64,000 nt of DNA from Pseudomonas sp. MYb185 (GCF_002979975.1 NZ_PCQD01000004.1:316486-380485), one strand, 5' to 3'. Counted from the first letter of the stretch, positions 9,325 through 18,990 are shown. Numbers and translations are program-made. Notes: generated by a model from the letters alone, not told the origin.

Positions 9325-10299
9325 TCAGGGCACCAGTTCCTGCTCGGTGAACAGGTCGCTGAACAGCATGGTGGACAGGTAGCGCTCGCCGGAGTCGGGG
9401 AGGATGACGACGATGGTGCGGTTCTGCATTTCCGGTTCCTCGGCCATGCGTACCGCAGCAGCCATGGCCGCGCCGGAGGAAATGCCGCAGAGGATGCCTT
9501 CCTCGCGCATGATGCGCAGAGCCATATCCTTGGCTTCCTCGTCGGTGGTCAGCTCGACCCGGTCGATCAGGCTCAGGTCCAGGTTGCCCGGGATGAAGCC
9601 GGCACCGATGCCCTGAATCTTGTGCGGTGACGGCTTGAGTTCCTCGCCGGCCAGCGCCTGGGAAATCACCGGCGACAGCACCGGCTCGACGGCGACCACG
9701 GTGATCGGTTTGCCGCGGGTGTTCTTTATATAGCGCGACACTCCGGTCAGCGTGCCGCCGGTACCCACGCCGGATACCAGCACATCGATGCTGCCGTCGG
9801 TATCGTTCCAGATCTCGGGGCCAGTGGTCTTCTCATGGATCTCCGGGTTGGCCGGATTCTCGAACTGCTGCAGCAGAATATGCGTGTCGGGGGCGGCCTG
9901 GGTTATTTCCGTGGCCTTTTCGATCGCACCCTTCATGCCCTTGGCCGGTTCGGTCAGTACCAATTCGGCACCCAGTGCCTTGAGCACCTTGCGCCGCTCC
10001 AGACTCATGGAAGCGGGCATGGTCAGAATCAGCTTGTAACCGCGAGCGGCAGCGACGAAGGCCAGGCCGATCCCGGTATTGCCCGAGGTCGGTTCCACGA
10101 TCGTCATGCCTTCCTTCAACAGGCCTCGGGACTCTGCGCTCCAGATCATGTTGGCGCCGATGCGGCACTTGACCGAATGCGAGGGGTTGCGCCCCTCGAC
10201 CTTGGCCAGGATGGTCACGCCCTGCGGGCCGAGGCGGTTGATCTGCACCAGCGGCGTATTGCCGATGGACTGCGAATAATCTGCGAAAACATGGCTCAT
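9325..10299 (-). CDS. cysK: Cysteine synthase A (O-acetylserine sulfhydrylase)
   Basis: 324 residues. It makes cysteine from O-acetylserine and sulfide with pyridoxal phosphate. The PLP lysine is Lys44 in SVKCR, the phosphate/substrate loop is PTSGNTG, and [10 protein letters not shown] is the glycine-rich PLP-phosphate loop. I placed the start at ATG 10299 because AGGAG lies 9 nt upstream; the frame is open further left but without family residues. The [15 protein letters not shown] form is typical of the CysK branch rather than CysM. Confidence 0.95.
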   Translation of the reverse strand: MSHVFADYSQSIGNTPLVQINRLGPQGVTILAKVEGRNPSHSVKCRIGANMIWSAESRGLLKEGMTIVEPTSGNTGIGLAFVAAARGYKLILTMPASMSLERRKVLKALGAELVLTEPAKGMKGAIEKATEITQAAPDTHILLQQFENPANPEIHEKTTGPEIWNDTDGSIDVLVSGVGTGGTLTGVSRYIKNTRGKPITVVAVEPVLSPVISQALAGEELKPSPHKIQGIGAGFIPGNLDLSLIDRVELTTDEEAKDMALRIMREEGILCGISSGAAMAAAVRMAEEPEMQNRTIVVILPDSGERYLSTMLFSDLFTEQELVP

Positions 10300-10401
10300 G
10301 GGTTGGCTCCTTGTAATGTGCCTGCGGGGAATCAGCCTATGCCCGGCGCAAGGGGGCGTCAATCGGTGGAACTACCGCCGGGTGAGTCAGTCCCTTTAAA
10401 T

Positions 10402-11481
10402 ATGAACAAGACCATGCGCATTTCCCTGCTGGCGGCGGTGGTGCTGGCGCTGCTGCTGATCATACTGCACCTGATGCTGCCCTGGCTGGTGCGCGAGTTC
10501 CTGAACGACAAGCTTGCCGACATGGGTGACTACCGTGGCCACATAGAAGATGTGGACATGACCTGGTGGAATGGCGCCTATCGCATCAACGGACTGGAGA
10601 TCACCAAGACCGATGGTAGCGTTCAGGTGCCTTTCCTCAGCGTGCCGAGCATGGATATTGCCATCCGCATGCGGGCGCTGTGGAAGGAAGGGGTGTTGAT
10701 TGGTGTCGTTGACCTCCACCAGCCGGAACTCAACTTCGTCGATGGTGACACCCAGGAGCAGAAACAGACCGGTGAAGGTGTCGACTGGCGCGCGCAGCTG
10801 GAGGATATGGTGCCGGTACGCCTCAACGAGGTGAATGTACACAACGGCACGGTATCGTTTCGCAATTTCTCCAGTGACCCCCAGGTCAACGTCAACGCCA
10901 GCGCGGTACAGATGACGGTGCGCAACCTGACCAATGCACCGGACGCCCAAGGCGAGCGCAGTGCGAGCATGAACGGCACGGCGGACTTCCTCGACCATGC
11001 GCCGATCGAGGCCAGGGCCTATTTCGATCCGCTGGGGCGGGTGGATGACGCCGACCTGCAGTTCCGCATGCTGGGCCTGGACCTGACGCGGATCAACGAC
11101 TTTGCCTCGGCCTATGGCAAGTTCGACTTTCGTGCCGGTGAAGGTGACCTGACCATGGAGCTGGAGGTGCGTGAACGTCAGCTCGACGGTTACGTGCAGC
11201 CGCTGTTGCGCAATGTCGATGTCTTCGATATGGACCAGGACATCCGCGATGAGGACAAGGGCTTCTTCCGTGGCCTGTGGGAAGCCATCGTGCATGGTGG
11301 CCAGGAAGTGCTGCAGAACCAGCGCAAGGATCAGTTCGCTACCCGCATCGAGCTGTCCGGCAGCCTGGACAATACCGAGACCAGCGCTTTCCAGGCCTTT
11401 ATCGCCATTCTGCGCAATGCCTTTGTCGAGGCATTCACTCCCCGTTTCGAGCGCGCGCTGGAACTGGAAGAAGAGGAATGA
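10402..11481 (+). CDS. DUF748/AsmA-like inner-membrane-anchored periplasmic protein
   Basis: 359 residues. An N-terminal membrane anchor (ISLLAAVVLALLLIILHLMLPWLV) is followed by a long beta-rich domain with repeats of the AsmA/DUF748 type (for example ITKTDGSVQVPFLSVPSMDIAIRMRALWKEG). Proteins of this broad group span or line the periplasm and are linked to lipid transport or outer-membrane assembly in better-known members; that role is inferred here only from family likeness. The ATG at 10402 has no clear ribosome binding site. It lies between cysK (divergent) and the moxR gene, an order I recall from other Pseudomonas. Confidence 0.75.
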   Translation: MNKTMRISLLAAVVLALLLIILHLMLPWLVREFLNDKLADMGDYRGHIEDVDMTWWNGAYRINGLEITKTDGSVQVPFLSVPSMDIAIRMRALWKEGVLIGVVDLHQPELNFVDGDTQEQKQTGEGVDWRAQLEDMVPVRLNEVNVHNGTVSFRNFSSDPQVNVNASAVQMTVRNLTNAPDAQGERSASMNGTADFLDHAPIEARAYFDPLGRVDDADLQFRMLGLDLTRINDFASAYGKFDFRAGEGDLTMELEVRERQLDGYVQPLLRNVDVFDMDQDIRDEDKGFFRGLWEAIVHGGQEVLQNQRKDQFATRIELSGSLDNTETSAFQAFIAILRNAFVEAFTPRFERALELEEEE

Positions 11482-11515
11482 TTTTGTCATTCATTGACTG
11501 AATCTTCCCTGTGCG

Positions 11516-11545
11516 TTTACACCCAATCGGGGCGCAAGCTATAGT
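11516..11545 (+). promoter_or_regulatory. Predicted sigma70 promoter of moxR-VWA pair
   Basis: TTTACA (11516-11521) and TATAGT (11540-11545) are separated by 18 bp, about 60 bp upstream of the moxR start. Confidence 0.55.
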
Positions 11546-11605
11546 CCTGGGCTGTTTATTGATTTGAATACCCGGCCGGGCCGGGTCTGGCTCAAGGAAT
11601 TCCCC

Positions 11606-12451
11606 ATGAAGTTCGAAGGTACCCAGTCGTACGTCGCTACAGACGACCTCAAGCTCGCCGTAAACGCCGCCATCACCCTGGAACGCCCTTTGCTGATCAA
11701 GGGTGAGCCGGGCACCGGCAAGACCATGCTCGCCGAACAGCTGGCCGAATCCATGGGCGCCAAGCTCATCACCTGGCACATCAAGTCCACCACCAAGGCC
11801 CACCAGGGTCTGTACGAGTACGATGCGGTCAGCCGTCTGCGCGACTCGCAGCTCGGCGTGGACAAGGTGCATGATGTGCGCAACTACATCAAGAAGGGCA
11901 AGCTGTGGGAGGCGTTCGAGTCCGAGGAGCGTGCCATCCTGCTGATCGACGAAATCGACAAGGCCGATATCGAGTTCCCCAACGATCTGCTGCAGGAACT
12001 CGACAAGATGGAGTTCTACGTTTACGAGACCAACGAGACCATCAAGGCCAGGCAGCGCCCGATCATCATCATCACCTCCAACAACGAGAAGGAATTGCCC
12101 GACGCCTTCCTGCGCCGCTGCTTCTTCCACTACATCGCCTTCCCTGATCGCGAGACCATGCAGCGCATCGTCGATGTGCATTATCCGGGCATCAAGAAGG
12201 AATTGCTGAGCGAGGCGATGGATATCTTCTTCGACGTGCGCAAGGTGCCGGGCCTGAAGAAGAAGCCGTCCACTTCCGAGCTGGTCGATTGGCTCAAGCT
12301 GCTGATGGCCGATGAGATCCCCGAGGCGGTGCTGCGTGATCGCGACCCGACCAAGGCCATTCCGCCGCTGTATGGCGCACTGGTGAAGAACGAGCAGGAC
12401 GTCCAGTTGCTGGAACGTCTGGCATTCATGACGCGTCGGCAGAACCGTTAA
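11606..12451 (+). CDS. MoxR-type AAA+ ATPase
   Basis: 281 residues with Walker A GEPGTGKT (33-40), Walker B ILLIDEID (111-118) and a sensor stretch IIITSNNEKELPDAFLRRC. MoxR ATPases act as chaperones that activate or assemble partner complexes and are nearly always encoded beside a VWA-domain protein, as here (14-bp gap). The start at ATG 11606 has AAGGA upstream; the open frame runs further left without family residues. The substrate of this pair is unknown. Confidence 0.92.
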   Translation: MKFEGTQSYVATDDLKLAVNAAITLERPLLIKGEPGTGKTMLAEQLAESMGAKLITWHIKSTTKAHQGLYEYDAVSRLRDSQLGVDKVHDVRNYIKKGKLWEAFESEERAILLIDEIDKADIEFPNDLLQELDKMEFYVYETNETIKARQRPIIIITSNNEKELPDAFLRRCFFHYIAFPDRETMQRIVDVHYPGIKKELLSEAMDIFFDVRKVPGLKKKPSTSELVDWLKLLMADEIPEAVLRDRDPTKAIPPLYGALVKNEQDVQLLERLAFMTRRQNR

Positions 12452-12465
12452 CGGGGGTACGCCCT

Positions 12466-13644
12466 ATGTTACTGGGTCTGTTCAATGAAATGCGCGCTGC
12501 GAAGGTACCGGTATCGGTACGCGAGCTGCTGGACCTGATCAATGCGCTGAAGAACCATGTCGTGTTCGCCGACATGGACGAGTTCTATTACCTGGCGCGC
12601 ACGGTAATGGTCAAGGACGAGCGTCACTTCGACAAGTTCGACCGGGCCTTCGGCGCCTACTTCAATGGCCTGCAGGACCTCAACGAGTTGCTCGAGGCGC
12701 TGATTCCCGAGGACTGGCTGCGCAAGGAATTCGAGCGTCTGCTGACCGACGAGGAGCGCGAGCAGATCAAGTCGCTGGGCGGGCTGGACAAGCTGATCGA
12801 GGAGTTCAAGAAGCGCCTCGAGGAGCAGAAGGAGCGTCACGCCGGCGGCAACAAGTGGATCGGTACTGGCGGCACCAGCCCCTTCGGTTCCGGCGGCTAC
12901 AACCCGATGGGCATTCGTGTCGGCGATGCCGGCAAGCGCCAGGGGCGAGCGGCCAAGGTCTGGGAGCAGCGCGAGTACAAGAACCTGGATGATCAGGTCG
13001 AGCTGGGCACGCGCAACATCAAGGTGGCGCTGCGCCGCCTGCGCAAATTCGCCCGCACCGGCGCTGCCGAAGAGCTGGATATCGATGGCACCATCGACCA
13101 TACCGCACGTGACGGTGGCCTGCTGAACATCCAGATGCGACCGGAGCGGCGCAACGCGGTGAAGCTGCTGTTGCTGTTCGATATCGGCGGCTCGATGGAT
13201 GCGCACATCAAGGTCTGCGAGGAACTGTTCTCGGCCTGCCGTACCGAATTCAAGCACCTGGAATACTTCTACTTCCACAACTGTATCTACGAGTCGGTAT
13301 GGAAGGACAACATGCGTCGCACCAACGAGCGCATGCCGACCATGGATCTGCTGCACAAGTACGGGCCCGACTACAAGGTGGTGATCGTCGGCGATGCGGC
13401 CATGGCGCCCTACGAGATCACCCAGCCTGGTGGCAGCGTGGAGCACTGGAACGAAGAGGCCGGTCATGTCTGGATCACCCGCCTGCGGGAGAAGTATCCG
13501 AAGATGATCTGGATAAACCCCTATCCCAAGGATGCCTGGGGCTATACCACCTCCACGCGGATCATCCAGGATCTGATGGAGGACCACATGTATCCGCTGA
13601 CGCTGGAGGGGCTGGAGCAGGGGATGCGGTACCTGAGCAAGTAG
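12466..13644 (+). CDS. VWA-domain (CoxE-like) partner of MoxR ATPase
   Basis: 392 residues. An N-terminal helical part (1-120) with FNEMRAAKVPVSVRELLDL is followed by a Gly-rich linker (about 127-160) and a C-terminal VWA domain from about 230. The metal-binding motif reads DIGGSMD (239-245), i.e. DxGxS instead of the canonical DxSxS, a form seen in this CoxE-like subgroup. VWA domains bind protein partners through Mg2+ and work with the adjacent MoxR ATPase. The pair is probably one transcript. Its client is not known. Confidence 0.88.
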   Translation: MLLGLFNEMRAAKVPVSVRELLDLINALKNHVVFADMDEFYYLARTVMVKDERHFDKFDRAFGAYFNGLQDLNELLEALIPEDWLRKEFERLLTDEEREQIKSLGGLDKLIEEFKKRLEEQKERHAGGNKWIGTGGTSPFGSGGYNPMGIRVGDAGKRQGRAAKVWEQREYKNLDDQVELGTRNIKVALRRLRKFARTGAAEELDIDGTIDHTARDGGLLNIQMRPERRNAVKLLLLFDIGGSMDAHIKVCEELFSACRTEFKHLEYFYFHNCIYESVWKDNMRRTNERMPTMDLLHKYGPDYKVVIVGDAAMAPYEITQPGGSVEHWNEEAGHVWITRLREKYPKMIWINPYPKDAWGYTTSTRIIQDLMEDHMYPLTLEGLEQGMRYLSK

Positions 13645-13699
13645 GTTGTTGCGGTGGTCTGGCGCCGCTGTTGGTCTGTTGCTGATGATCTGAGTGGCC

Positions 13700-13804
13700 G
13701 CGTTTGCCGGTCGGGCCATGCAGACACGCCGCAAGTACATCCATGTAGGCTCGCGGTTGTCATCCATGACAACCGACGGTCTGCCTGACCCGCCCGGCAA
13801 ACGC
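13700..13804 (-). repeat. Structured repeat unit A
   Basis: Read on the minus strand: outer stem (13779-13804 with 13700-13725, 23 of 26 pairs), CGT, a 9-bp hairpin with loop TGGA (13754-13775), bridge CGAGCC, a 4-bp hairpin with loop TGGA (13736-13747), then the 10-nt joiner CTTGCGGCGT. The two GGA triplets are 23 nt apart. Confidence 0.85.
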
Positions 13805-13870
13805 TGCTGGAAATGTCGGTGTGGCGGAGGGGAAACCTGCAATGTGCACAGACTCATCGGCGGAGTTTGG

Positions 13871-13959
13871 CGACTGGCTCTGGTGGACCGTTTGATGGCA
13901 GGGATGCCATCAACGAGCCTACAGGGACGTACTTGCGGCGTGTCCACCAGAGCCAGTCG
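13871..13959 (+). repeat. Structured repeat unit B
   Basis: Outer stem of 18 perfect pairs (13871-13888 with 13942-13959), CGT, a 9-bp hairpin with loop GGGA (13892-13913), bridge CGAGCC, a short hairpin TACA-GGGA-CGTA (13920-13931), and joiner CTTGCGGCGT. Stems differ in sequence from unit A but keep pairing; joiner and bridge are identical. The GGA triplets are 23 nt apart. Confidence 0.88.
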
Positions 13960-14045
13960 ACAGGCGCCGTCCTTGCACTGAGCCAACAGCCACCAACCGC
14001 CGACACTCCACCACGCATGACACAGGCACCAACAGAGCAAATCAT

Positions 14046-14264
14046 ATGCCCCTGAAGCCCGGCCGCTACCGCCACTATAAAGGTAGGGACTACCAAGTCA
14101 TTGATGTTGCACGCCATTCCGAAACCGGGGAACAGTTGGTGGTCTATCGTACCTTGTACGGCGATTTCGATCTGTGGGTGCGGCCGCTGGACATGTTTAC
14201 CGAAGAGATAGAGGTAGGCGGCAAAACACATCCACGCTTTACCTTTATCAGCGAAGACGTGTAG
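14046..14264 (+). CDS. DUF1653 family protein
   Basis: 72 residues that fit the whole DUF1653 domain (LKPGRYRHYKGRDYQVIDVARHSE at the start, WVRPLDMF in the middle). These small cytoplasmic proteins are widespread and of unknown function. No good ribosome binding site is seen before the ATG; the short element-rich region ends just upstream. It lies 97 bp before topA on the same strand, a neighbourhood conserved in Pseudomonas. Confidence 0.85.
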   Translation: MPLKPGRYRHYKGRDYQVIDVARHSETGEQLVVYRTLYGDFDLWVRPLDMFTEEIEVGGKTHPRFTFISEDV

Positions 14265-14361
14265 GCTCTGGCCCTCCGGGCTGTCCGCCGCTTCGAGCAG
14301 CAGCCCAGCCCCTTTGCCCGCAGGGCGAACTGGATTTTTTGATTGAGGAATACCTTTACCC

Positions 14362-16980
14362 ATGGGAAAAGCACTGGTCATTGTGGAGTCACCAGCCAAG
14401 GCCAAGACAATCAACAAGTATCTTGGTAATGACTTCGTGGTGAAGTCGAGTATCGGACATATCCGCGACCTGCCCACCAGCGGCAGCAGCAAGACCGACA
14501 GTAAACCCAAGGGACGCAAGGCTGCCTCGGCGGCACCGGAAGTGGACAAGCAGACCAAGGCGAAGATGCAACTGGTCAACCGTATGGGCGTTGATCCGGA
14601 AAACGGCTGGAAGGCGCACTACGAGATCCTGCCGGGCAAGGAAAAGGTCATCGACGAGCTGCGCCGCCTGGCCAAGGAAGCCGACACCATCTACCTCGCA
14701 ACGGACTTGGACCGCGAAGGGGAGGCTATCGCCTGGCACCTGCGCGAATCCATTGGCGGTGACGATAGCCGCTATCGCCGCGTGGTGTTCAACGAGATCA
14801 CCAAGAAAGCCATCCAGGATGCTTTCTCCGAGCCTGGCGAGTTGGACATGAACCGGGTCAACGCCCAGCAGGCGCGCCGCTTCCTCGATCGGGTGGTGGG
14901 CTACATGGTCTCACCGCTGCTGTGGCAGAAGATCGCCCGCGGCCTGTCCGCTGGCCGCGTGCAGTCGGTCGCGGTCAAGCTGATAGTGGATCGTGAGCGC
15001 GAGATCCGCGCCTTCATTCCGGAAGAATTCTGGGAAGTGCACGCCAACCTGACCACGCCCAAGAGCGAAGCGGTGCGCTTCGAAGTGGTCAAGGAGAATG
15101 GCGAAACCTTCCGTCCGCTGAACAAGCAGCAGACCGACCAGGCGCTGGCGCAACTGCAAGGTGCCAGCTACAAGGTGGTCAAGCGTGATGCCCGGCCGAC
15201 CAGTACCAAGCCCGGCGCCCCGTTCATTACCTCCACTCTGCAGCAGGCAGCGAGTACGCGCCTGGGCTTCAGCGTGAAGAAGACCATGATGATGGCCCAG
15301 CGGCTGTATGAAGCGGGCTACATCACCTATATGCGGACCGATTCGACCAACCTGTCTGCCGATGCCGTAAGCATGGCCCGGGGTTACATCGAGAAAACTT
15401 TCGGCAGCCAGTATCTGCCCGAGTCGCCGAATGTGTACGGCAGCAAGGCCAACGCCCAGGAAGCGCACGAAGCGATCCGGCCGTCAGAAGTGAAGCTCAA
15501 GTCCACTGAACTCAAGGGTATGGAGCGTGATGCCGAGCGTCTGTACGAGCTGATCTGGCGCCAGTTCGTTGCCTGCCAGATGCCGCCGGCCAAGTATCTT
15601 TCCACCACCATCAGTGTGCAGGCGGGTGATTTCGAATTGCGTGCGCGCGGTCGCATCCTGCAGTTCGACGGCTTCACCAAGGTGCTGCCGCCGCTGGGCA
15701 AAGGGGGGGAGGACGAAGTGCTGCCGGATATGCAGGTGGACAATGTCCTCGATCTGGTCAAGCTCGATCCGAAACAGCACTTCACCAAGCCGCCGGCGCG
15801 CTACTCCGAAGCCAGCCTGGTCAAGGAGTTGGAAAAGCGCGGCATCGGTCGGCCTTCGACCTATGCCTCGATCATCTCCACCATCCAGGAGCGCGGCTAC
15901 GTCACCTTGAACAGCCGCCGCTTCTATGCCGAAAAAATGGGCGATATCGTTACCGAGCGACTCAACGAAAGTTTCCCGAACCTGATGGACTACAGCTTCA
16001 CCGCGCGCATGGAGGAGTCGCTGGACGACGTAGCCCAGGGGGAGACGCTGTGGAAAGAGGTGCTGGACAAATTCTACGCTGATTTCAGGCAGAAGCTTGA
16101 GGCAGCCGGAGCAACAGTCGAAGGCCAGGGCATGCGCGCCAACCAGCCGACCCTGACTGACATTCCCTGCGTCGAATGCGGTCGCCCGATGATGATCCGC
16201 ACCGCGTCCACTGGCGTCTTCCTCGGCTGCTCGGGCTACGCCTTGCCACCCAAGGAACGCTGCAAGGCGACCGTGAACCTGGTACCCGGCAACGAGGTGG
16301 CGGCCGATGACGAGGAGGGCGAGTCCCGGGTATTGCGGGCCAAGCGCCGTTGTCCGATCTGCTCCACGGCGATGGACAGTTATCTGGTCGATGAGCAGCG
16401 CAAGCTGCACGTTTGCGGTAACAACCCCGATTGCAGCGGCTTCGAAGTGGAAGAGGGCCAGTTCAAGATCAAGGGCTACGATGGGCCGGTGATTGAGTGC
16501 GACAAGTGCGGCAGTGAGATGCAGCTCAAGACCGGGCGCTTTGGCAAGTATTTCGGCTGCACCAACAGTGCCTGCAAGAATACCCGCAAGCTGCTGAAGA
16601 GTGGTGAGGCGGCGCCGCCGAAGATGGATCCGGTATTGATGCCGGAGCTGCGCTGCGAGAAAGTGGATGACGTCTATGTACTGCGCGACGGTGCATCCGG
16701 TCTGTTCCTCGCTGCCAGTCAGTTCCCGAAAAACCGGGAGACCCGCGCGCCACTGGTCAAGGAGCTGCTGCCCCACGCCGAGGCGATCGACCCCAAATAC
16801 CATTTCCTGCTGGAGGCGCCGGTGGCCGATCCGGACGGCAATCCAACGGTGGTGCGCTATAGCCGCAAGAGCAAGGAACAGTACGTGCAGAGTGAAATCG
16901 ACGGCAAACCCAGCGGCTGGCGCGCTTTCCATGACGGCAAGGGATGGGTGGTGGATGACGCGCGCAAGGGCAAGCGCTGA
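14362..16980 (+). CDS. topA: DNA topoisomerase I
   Basis: 872 residues. Type IA topoisomerase that relaxes negative supercoils. The Toprim domain spans about 1-145 with the metal site [10 protein letters not shown] (Asp115, Asp117); the active-site tyrosine is Tyr323 in [11 protein letters not shown]. After the core, three zinc-ribbon repeats follow (CVEC...C...C, CPIC...C...C, CDKC...C...C, about residues 600-750), then a C-terminal basic domain. The ATG at 14362 has GAGGA about 16 nt upstream, a rather long spacing. Confidence 0.97.
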   Translation: MGKALVIVESPAKAKTINKYLGNDFVVKSSIGHIRDLPTSGSSKTDSKPKGRKAASAAPEVDKQTKAKMQLVNRMGVDPENGWKAHYEILPGKEKVIDELRRLAKEADTIYLATDLDREGEAIAWHLRESIGGDDSRYRRVVFNEITKKAIQDAFSEPGELDMNRVNAQQARRFLDRVVGYMVSPLLWQKIARGLSAGRVQSVAVKLIVDREREIRAFIPEEFWEVHANLTTPKSEAVRFEVVKENGETFRPLNKQQTDQALAQLQGASYKVVKRDARPTSTKPGAPFITSTLQQAASTRLGFSVKKTMMMAQRLYEAGYITYMRTDSTNLSADAVSMARGYIEKTFGSQYLPESPNVYGSKANAQEAHEAIRPSEVKLKSTELKGMERDAERLYELIWRQFVACQMPPAKYLSTTISVQAGDFELRARGRILQFDGFTKVLPPLGKGGEDEVLPDMQVDNVLDLVKLDPKQHFTKPPARYSEASLVKELEKRGIGRPSTYASIISTIQERGYVTLNSRRFYAEKMGDIVTERLNESFPNLMDYSFTARMEESLDDVAQGETLWKEVLDKFYADFRQKLEAAGATVEGQGMRANQPTLTDIPCVECGRPMMIRTASTGVFLGCSGYALPPKERCKATVNLVPGNEVAADDEEGESRVLRAKRRCPICSTAMDSYLVDEQRKLHVCGNNPDCSGFEVEEGQFKIKGYDGPVIECDKCGSEMQLKTGRFGKYFGCTNSACKNTRKLLKSGEAAPPKMDPVLMPELRCEKVDDVYVLRDGASGLFLAASQFPKNRETRAPLVKELLPHAEAIDPKYHFLLEAPVADPDGNPTVVRYSRKSKEQYVQSEIDGKPSGWRAFHDGKGWVVDDARKGKR

Positions 16981-16991
16981 GCGGAGGCGAT

Positions 16992-17495
16992 ATGGCGAAT
17001 GAAGTGTATACCCGCACCAACCAGGCTCTGTCATTTGCCCGTCTTGCCCTGGCTTCGTGGGAGGCGGCAGCAGGCGCGTCAGGCGTGGGCTCCGTCACCC
17101 AGGAGCGTTATCACCGGGAGCATGTGATCTTTCATGCCTACCGCGCCGTTCTGGCCTTGATTCATGAGGTGGCCGAGGGTTATCGCTGGCCATTGCTGGA
17201 TGCGCGCAGCGTTGAGCAGGTGCTTGGCAGTGATGTGGTCGAACGCTTCCCGGGTCCGGAGCTGGGAGAACTGGTGCAGCTGGCTGCGGATGAGGCCAGT
17301 TGGCTGGCGGGCCTGCTGCGGGCCTGGCAGCACCTGCTGTCGCCCGCCGAGGGCGTCGTGCAAACGGCAGGTGCCGAGCTGATTGCCAGCACTGCGGCCG
17401 CTGCGGGGCACTGGGACATCGACGAGGCGCAAGCGGCGCTGGATGCGTTGGCGGCGCAGATCGAGCGTTACCGTCAGGCCATGCAGGAGTGGTAG
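16992..17495 (+). CDS. DUF6586 family protein
   Basis: 167 residues, predicted all-alpha and soluble, no signal peptide (MANEVYTRTNQALSFARLALASWE). GGAGG lies 6 nt before the ATG. It starts 11 bp after topA, so co-transcription is likely. I recall a homologue in the same place downstream of topA in Pseudomonas; no function is known. Confidence 0.8.
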   Translation: MANEVYTRTNQALSFARLALASWEAAAGASGVGSVTQERYHREHVIFHAYRAVLALIHEVAEGYRWPLLDARSVEQVLGSDVVERFPGPELGELVQLAADEASWLAGLLRAWQHLLSPAEGVVQTAGAELIASTAAAAGHWDIDEAQAALDALAAQIERYRQAMQEW

Positions 17496-17571
17496 CGGCA
17501 ACTGACCCTGCAGTCGGGTTTGGCGCTGTTGCTGTGGTACACTGCGCGGCTTGACTGACAGGAGACGCGAA

Positions 17572-17811
17572 ATGCCTTCACCCTTTCTCGAGATCATAGA
17601 GCTTGCCGATGGCACGGTCGCGTTGCGCCGGCCGGATGAGCAGGGCAAGCCGCTGCTGACCATCGAATTCTCCGAGGAAGCCAGAGACTTTCTACAGGGT
17701 AACTACGTCGAGGTGGCCAAGGCCATGATCGGCGCCGGCATGCAGATGGCCGGACAGATCATGGATGAAGATCCGGATCTGGAGTTTGACCAGCAGCGCG
17801 TATTGCACTGA
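17572..17811 (+). CDS. Small conserved protein of unknown function
   Basis: 79 residues, acidic, with a helical C-terminal half (ARDFLQGNYVEVAKAMIGAGMQMAGQIM). CAGGAG sits 7 nt before the ATG at 17572, which sets the start. It follows the DUF6586 gene by 76 bp and converges on sulA. The position before the lexA-sulA pair is conserved in Pseudomonas as far as I recall. Function unknown. Confidence 0.8.
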   Translation: MPSPFLEIIELADGTVALRRPDEQGKPLLTIEFSEEARDFLQGNYVEVAKAMIGAGMQMAGQIMDEDPDLEFDQQRVLH

Positions 17812-17815
17812 TCCA

Positions 17816-17851
17816 GCCGGGCGTTCGCCCGACTGTTCTGTTTTTGCCCGG
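17816..17851. terminator. Convergent hairpin region between the small gene and sulA
   Basis: CGGGC (17818-17822) can pair with GCCCG at 17827-17831, followed by CTGTTCTGTTTTTG, or alternatively CCGGGC (17817-17822) can pair with GCCCGG (17846-17851). Either fold fits a shared 3'-end between convergent genes. Confidence 0.5.
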
Positions 17852-17862
17852 CCGGTGTCTGA

Positions 17863-18345
17863 CTACCCCATGCGAATATTCAGGCTGGCGCAATGACCTC
17901 TCTGTGCCGCCATGTCCAGCCGGTGGCTGGTGCGTGGTGACGACGGCAGCCAGCTGACCACGGTATGGCTGTAGCCCAGTTCGAGTATCTCGCAGCAGAG
18001 TTTGAGTGCGTCCATGCCGTGCTTGGGGCGGATGATGAGTATGCGCTGTGGGTCCAGGCCCGAGGCGCGCAGCCATTTCTGGCTGACCGGCAGGGGCGGG
18101 TCGATCAGGCTCAGCCAGCCTGGGGTATTGGCCTGGCTCAGATCGCGCAGTACCGGAGCCAACCATTGCAGGCACTGGCGGGGCGCTCCGTTCAGGCTTA
18201 TTTCGCTGAATCCGGCATTTTCGTCCGGCTCGCATTCCGGCAGGCGGGCCGGGGCCAGTTTGCGCATACCCAGACGGGAAGACATCACGGCCTGATGCAA
18301 CAGATCGGGTTGCACCGCTGAACCTTCGTTTCGCGCATACTGCAT
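17863..18345 (-). CDS. sulA: SOS cell-division inhibitor SulA
   Basis: 160 residues. SulA binds FtsZ and halts septation during DNA damage. The core LSQANTPGWLSLIDPPLPVSQKWLRASGLDPQRILIIRPKHGMDAL matches the RecA-like SulA fold of Pseudomonas. AGGAG precedes the ATG. It lies 11 bp downstream of lexA on the same strand and is probably read from the LexA-controlled promoter, giving damage induction in one operon. Confidence 0.92.
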   Translation of the reverse strand: MQYARNEGSAVQPDLLHQAVMSSRLGMRKLAPARLPECEPDENAGFSEISLNGAPRQCLQWLAPVLRDLSQANTPGWLSLIDPPLPVSQKWLRASGLDPQRILIIRPKHGMDALKLCCEILELGYSHTVVSWLPSSPRTSHRLDMAAQRGHCASLNIRMG

Positions 18346-18356
18346 GGCGTACTCCT

Positions 18357-18965
18357 TCAGTGGCGTATCACGCCAACGCTCAAACCTTCGATAATCAATT
18401 CCTGTTCACCCAGATCGATTTCAATGGGGGCGAACTCGGGGTTCTCGGCGATCAGCGACACCTTGCGTCCCTGTTTATGGAAGCGCTTGACGGTGACCTC
18501 GTCGTCGATGCGGGCGACCACCACCTGGCCGTTACGGGCTTCACTGGTGCGATGCACCGCCAGCAGGTCGCCATCCAGAATGCCGATATCCTTCATGCTC
18601 ATGCCGCGTACCCGTAGTAGGTAGTCGGCGCGCGGGCTGAAGAATGCCGGGTCGATCTTGCAGTGATTTTCGATGTTTTCCAGTGCCAGGATGGGGGCGC
18701 CGGCGGCGACCTGGCCGATGACCGGAAGGCTGTCGTCGTCGGGCGCTTCGTTGTCCGCAGGCAGGCGAATGCCACGCGATGCGCCGGGAATCATCTCGAT
18801 CGCGCCCTTGCGGGCCAGCGCCTTGAGGTGATCCTCTGCGGCATTGGGTGAGCGGAACCCCAGCTCCCTGGCAATATCCACCCGCGTAGGTGGGTAGCCA
18901 TTGCTGCTCATGTATTCCCTGATAAAGGAAAGTACCTGCTGTTGCCGTGCTGTGAGTTTCTGCAT
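18357..18965 (-). CDS. lexA: LexA repressor
   Basis: 202 residues. N-terminal winged helix (1-70), then the self-cleaving S24 domain: cleavage bond Ala88-Gly89, nucleophile Ser123 in GMSMKD, base Lys160. RecA filaments trigger cleavage and derepress SOS genes. Two LexA boxes lie just upstream, so it represses itself and sulA. The closest box ends 9 bp from the ATG. No strong ribosome binding site is visible. Confidence 0.97.
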   Translation of the reverse strand: MQKLTARQQQVLSFIREYMSSNGYPPTRVDIARELGFRSPNAAEDHLKALARKGAIEMIPGASRGIRLPADNEAPDDDSLPVIGQVAAGAPILALENIENHCKIDPAFFSPRADYLLRVRGMSMKDIGILDGDLLAVHRTSEARNGQVVVARIDDEVTVKRFHKQGRKVSLIAENPEFAPIEIDLGEQELIIEGLSVGVIRH

Positions 18966-18974
18966 TTTATCTGC

Positions 18975-18990
18975 CTGTGTTTTTATACAG
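18975..18990 (-). promoter_or_regulatory. LexA (SOS) box, proximal
   Basis: CTGT-N8-ACAG with an AT-rich centre, a full match to the SOS-box pattern, 10 bp upstream of the lexA start. Confidence 0.92.

Larger units (their letters stand above)
13645..14045. repeat. Composite palindromic non-coding region (units A and B)
   Basis: This 401-bp gap holds no convincing gene. It contains two copies of one structured element in opposite orientation, A on the minus strand (13700-13804) and B on the plus strand (13871-13959), plus looser inverted similarity outside them (about 13650-13700 and 13805-13870 against 13960-14030). The shared joiner is CTTGCGGCGT and the shared bridge is CGAGCC. The short frames here are translations of the palindrome and have no protein-like features. 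Confidence 0.85.

Noticed and set aside
13694-13981. Small gene inside the composite palindrome
   Set aside because: The frames run through inverted repeats and joiners; their sequence is explained by the repeat and shows no conserved domain.
13645-14045. Insertion sequence remnant
   Set aside because: Inverted repeats are present, but no transposase fragment or clear target duplication can be seen; the internal hairpins fit a structured element better.
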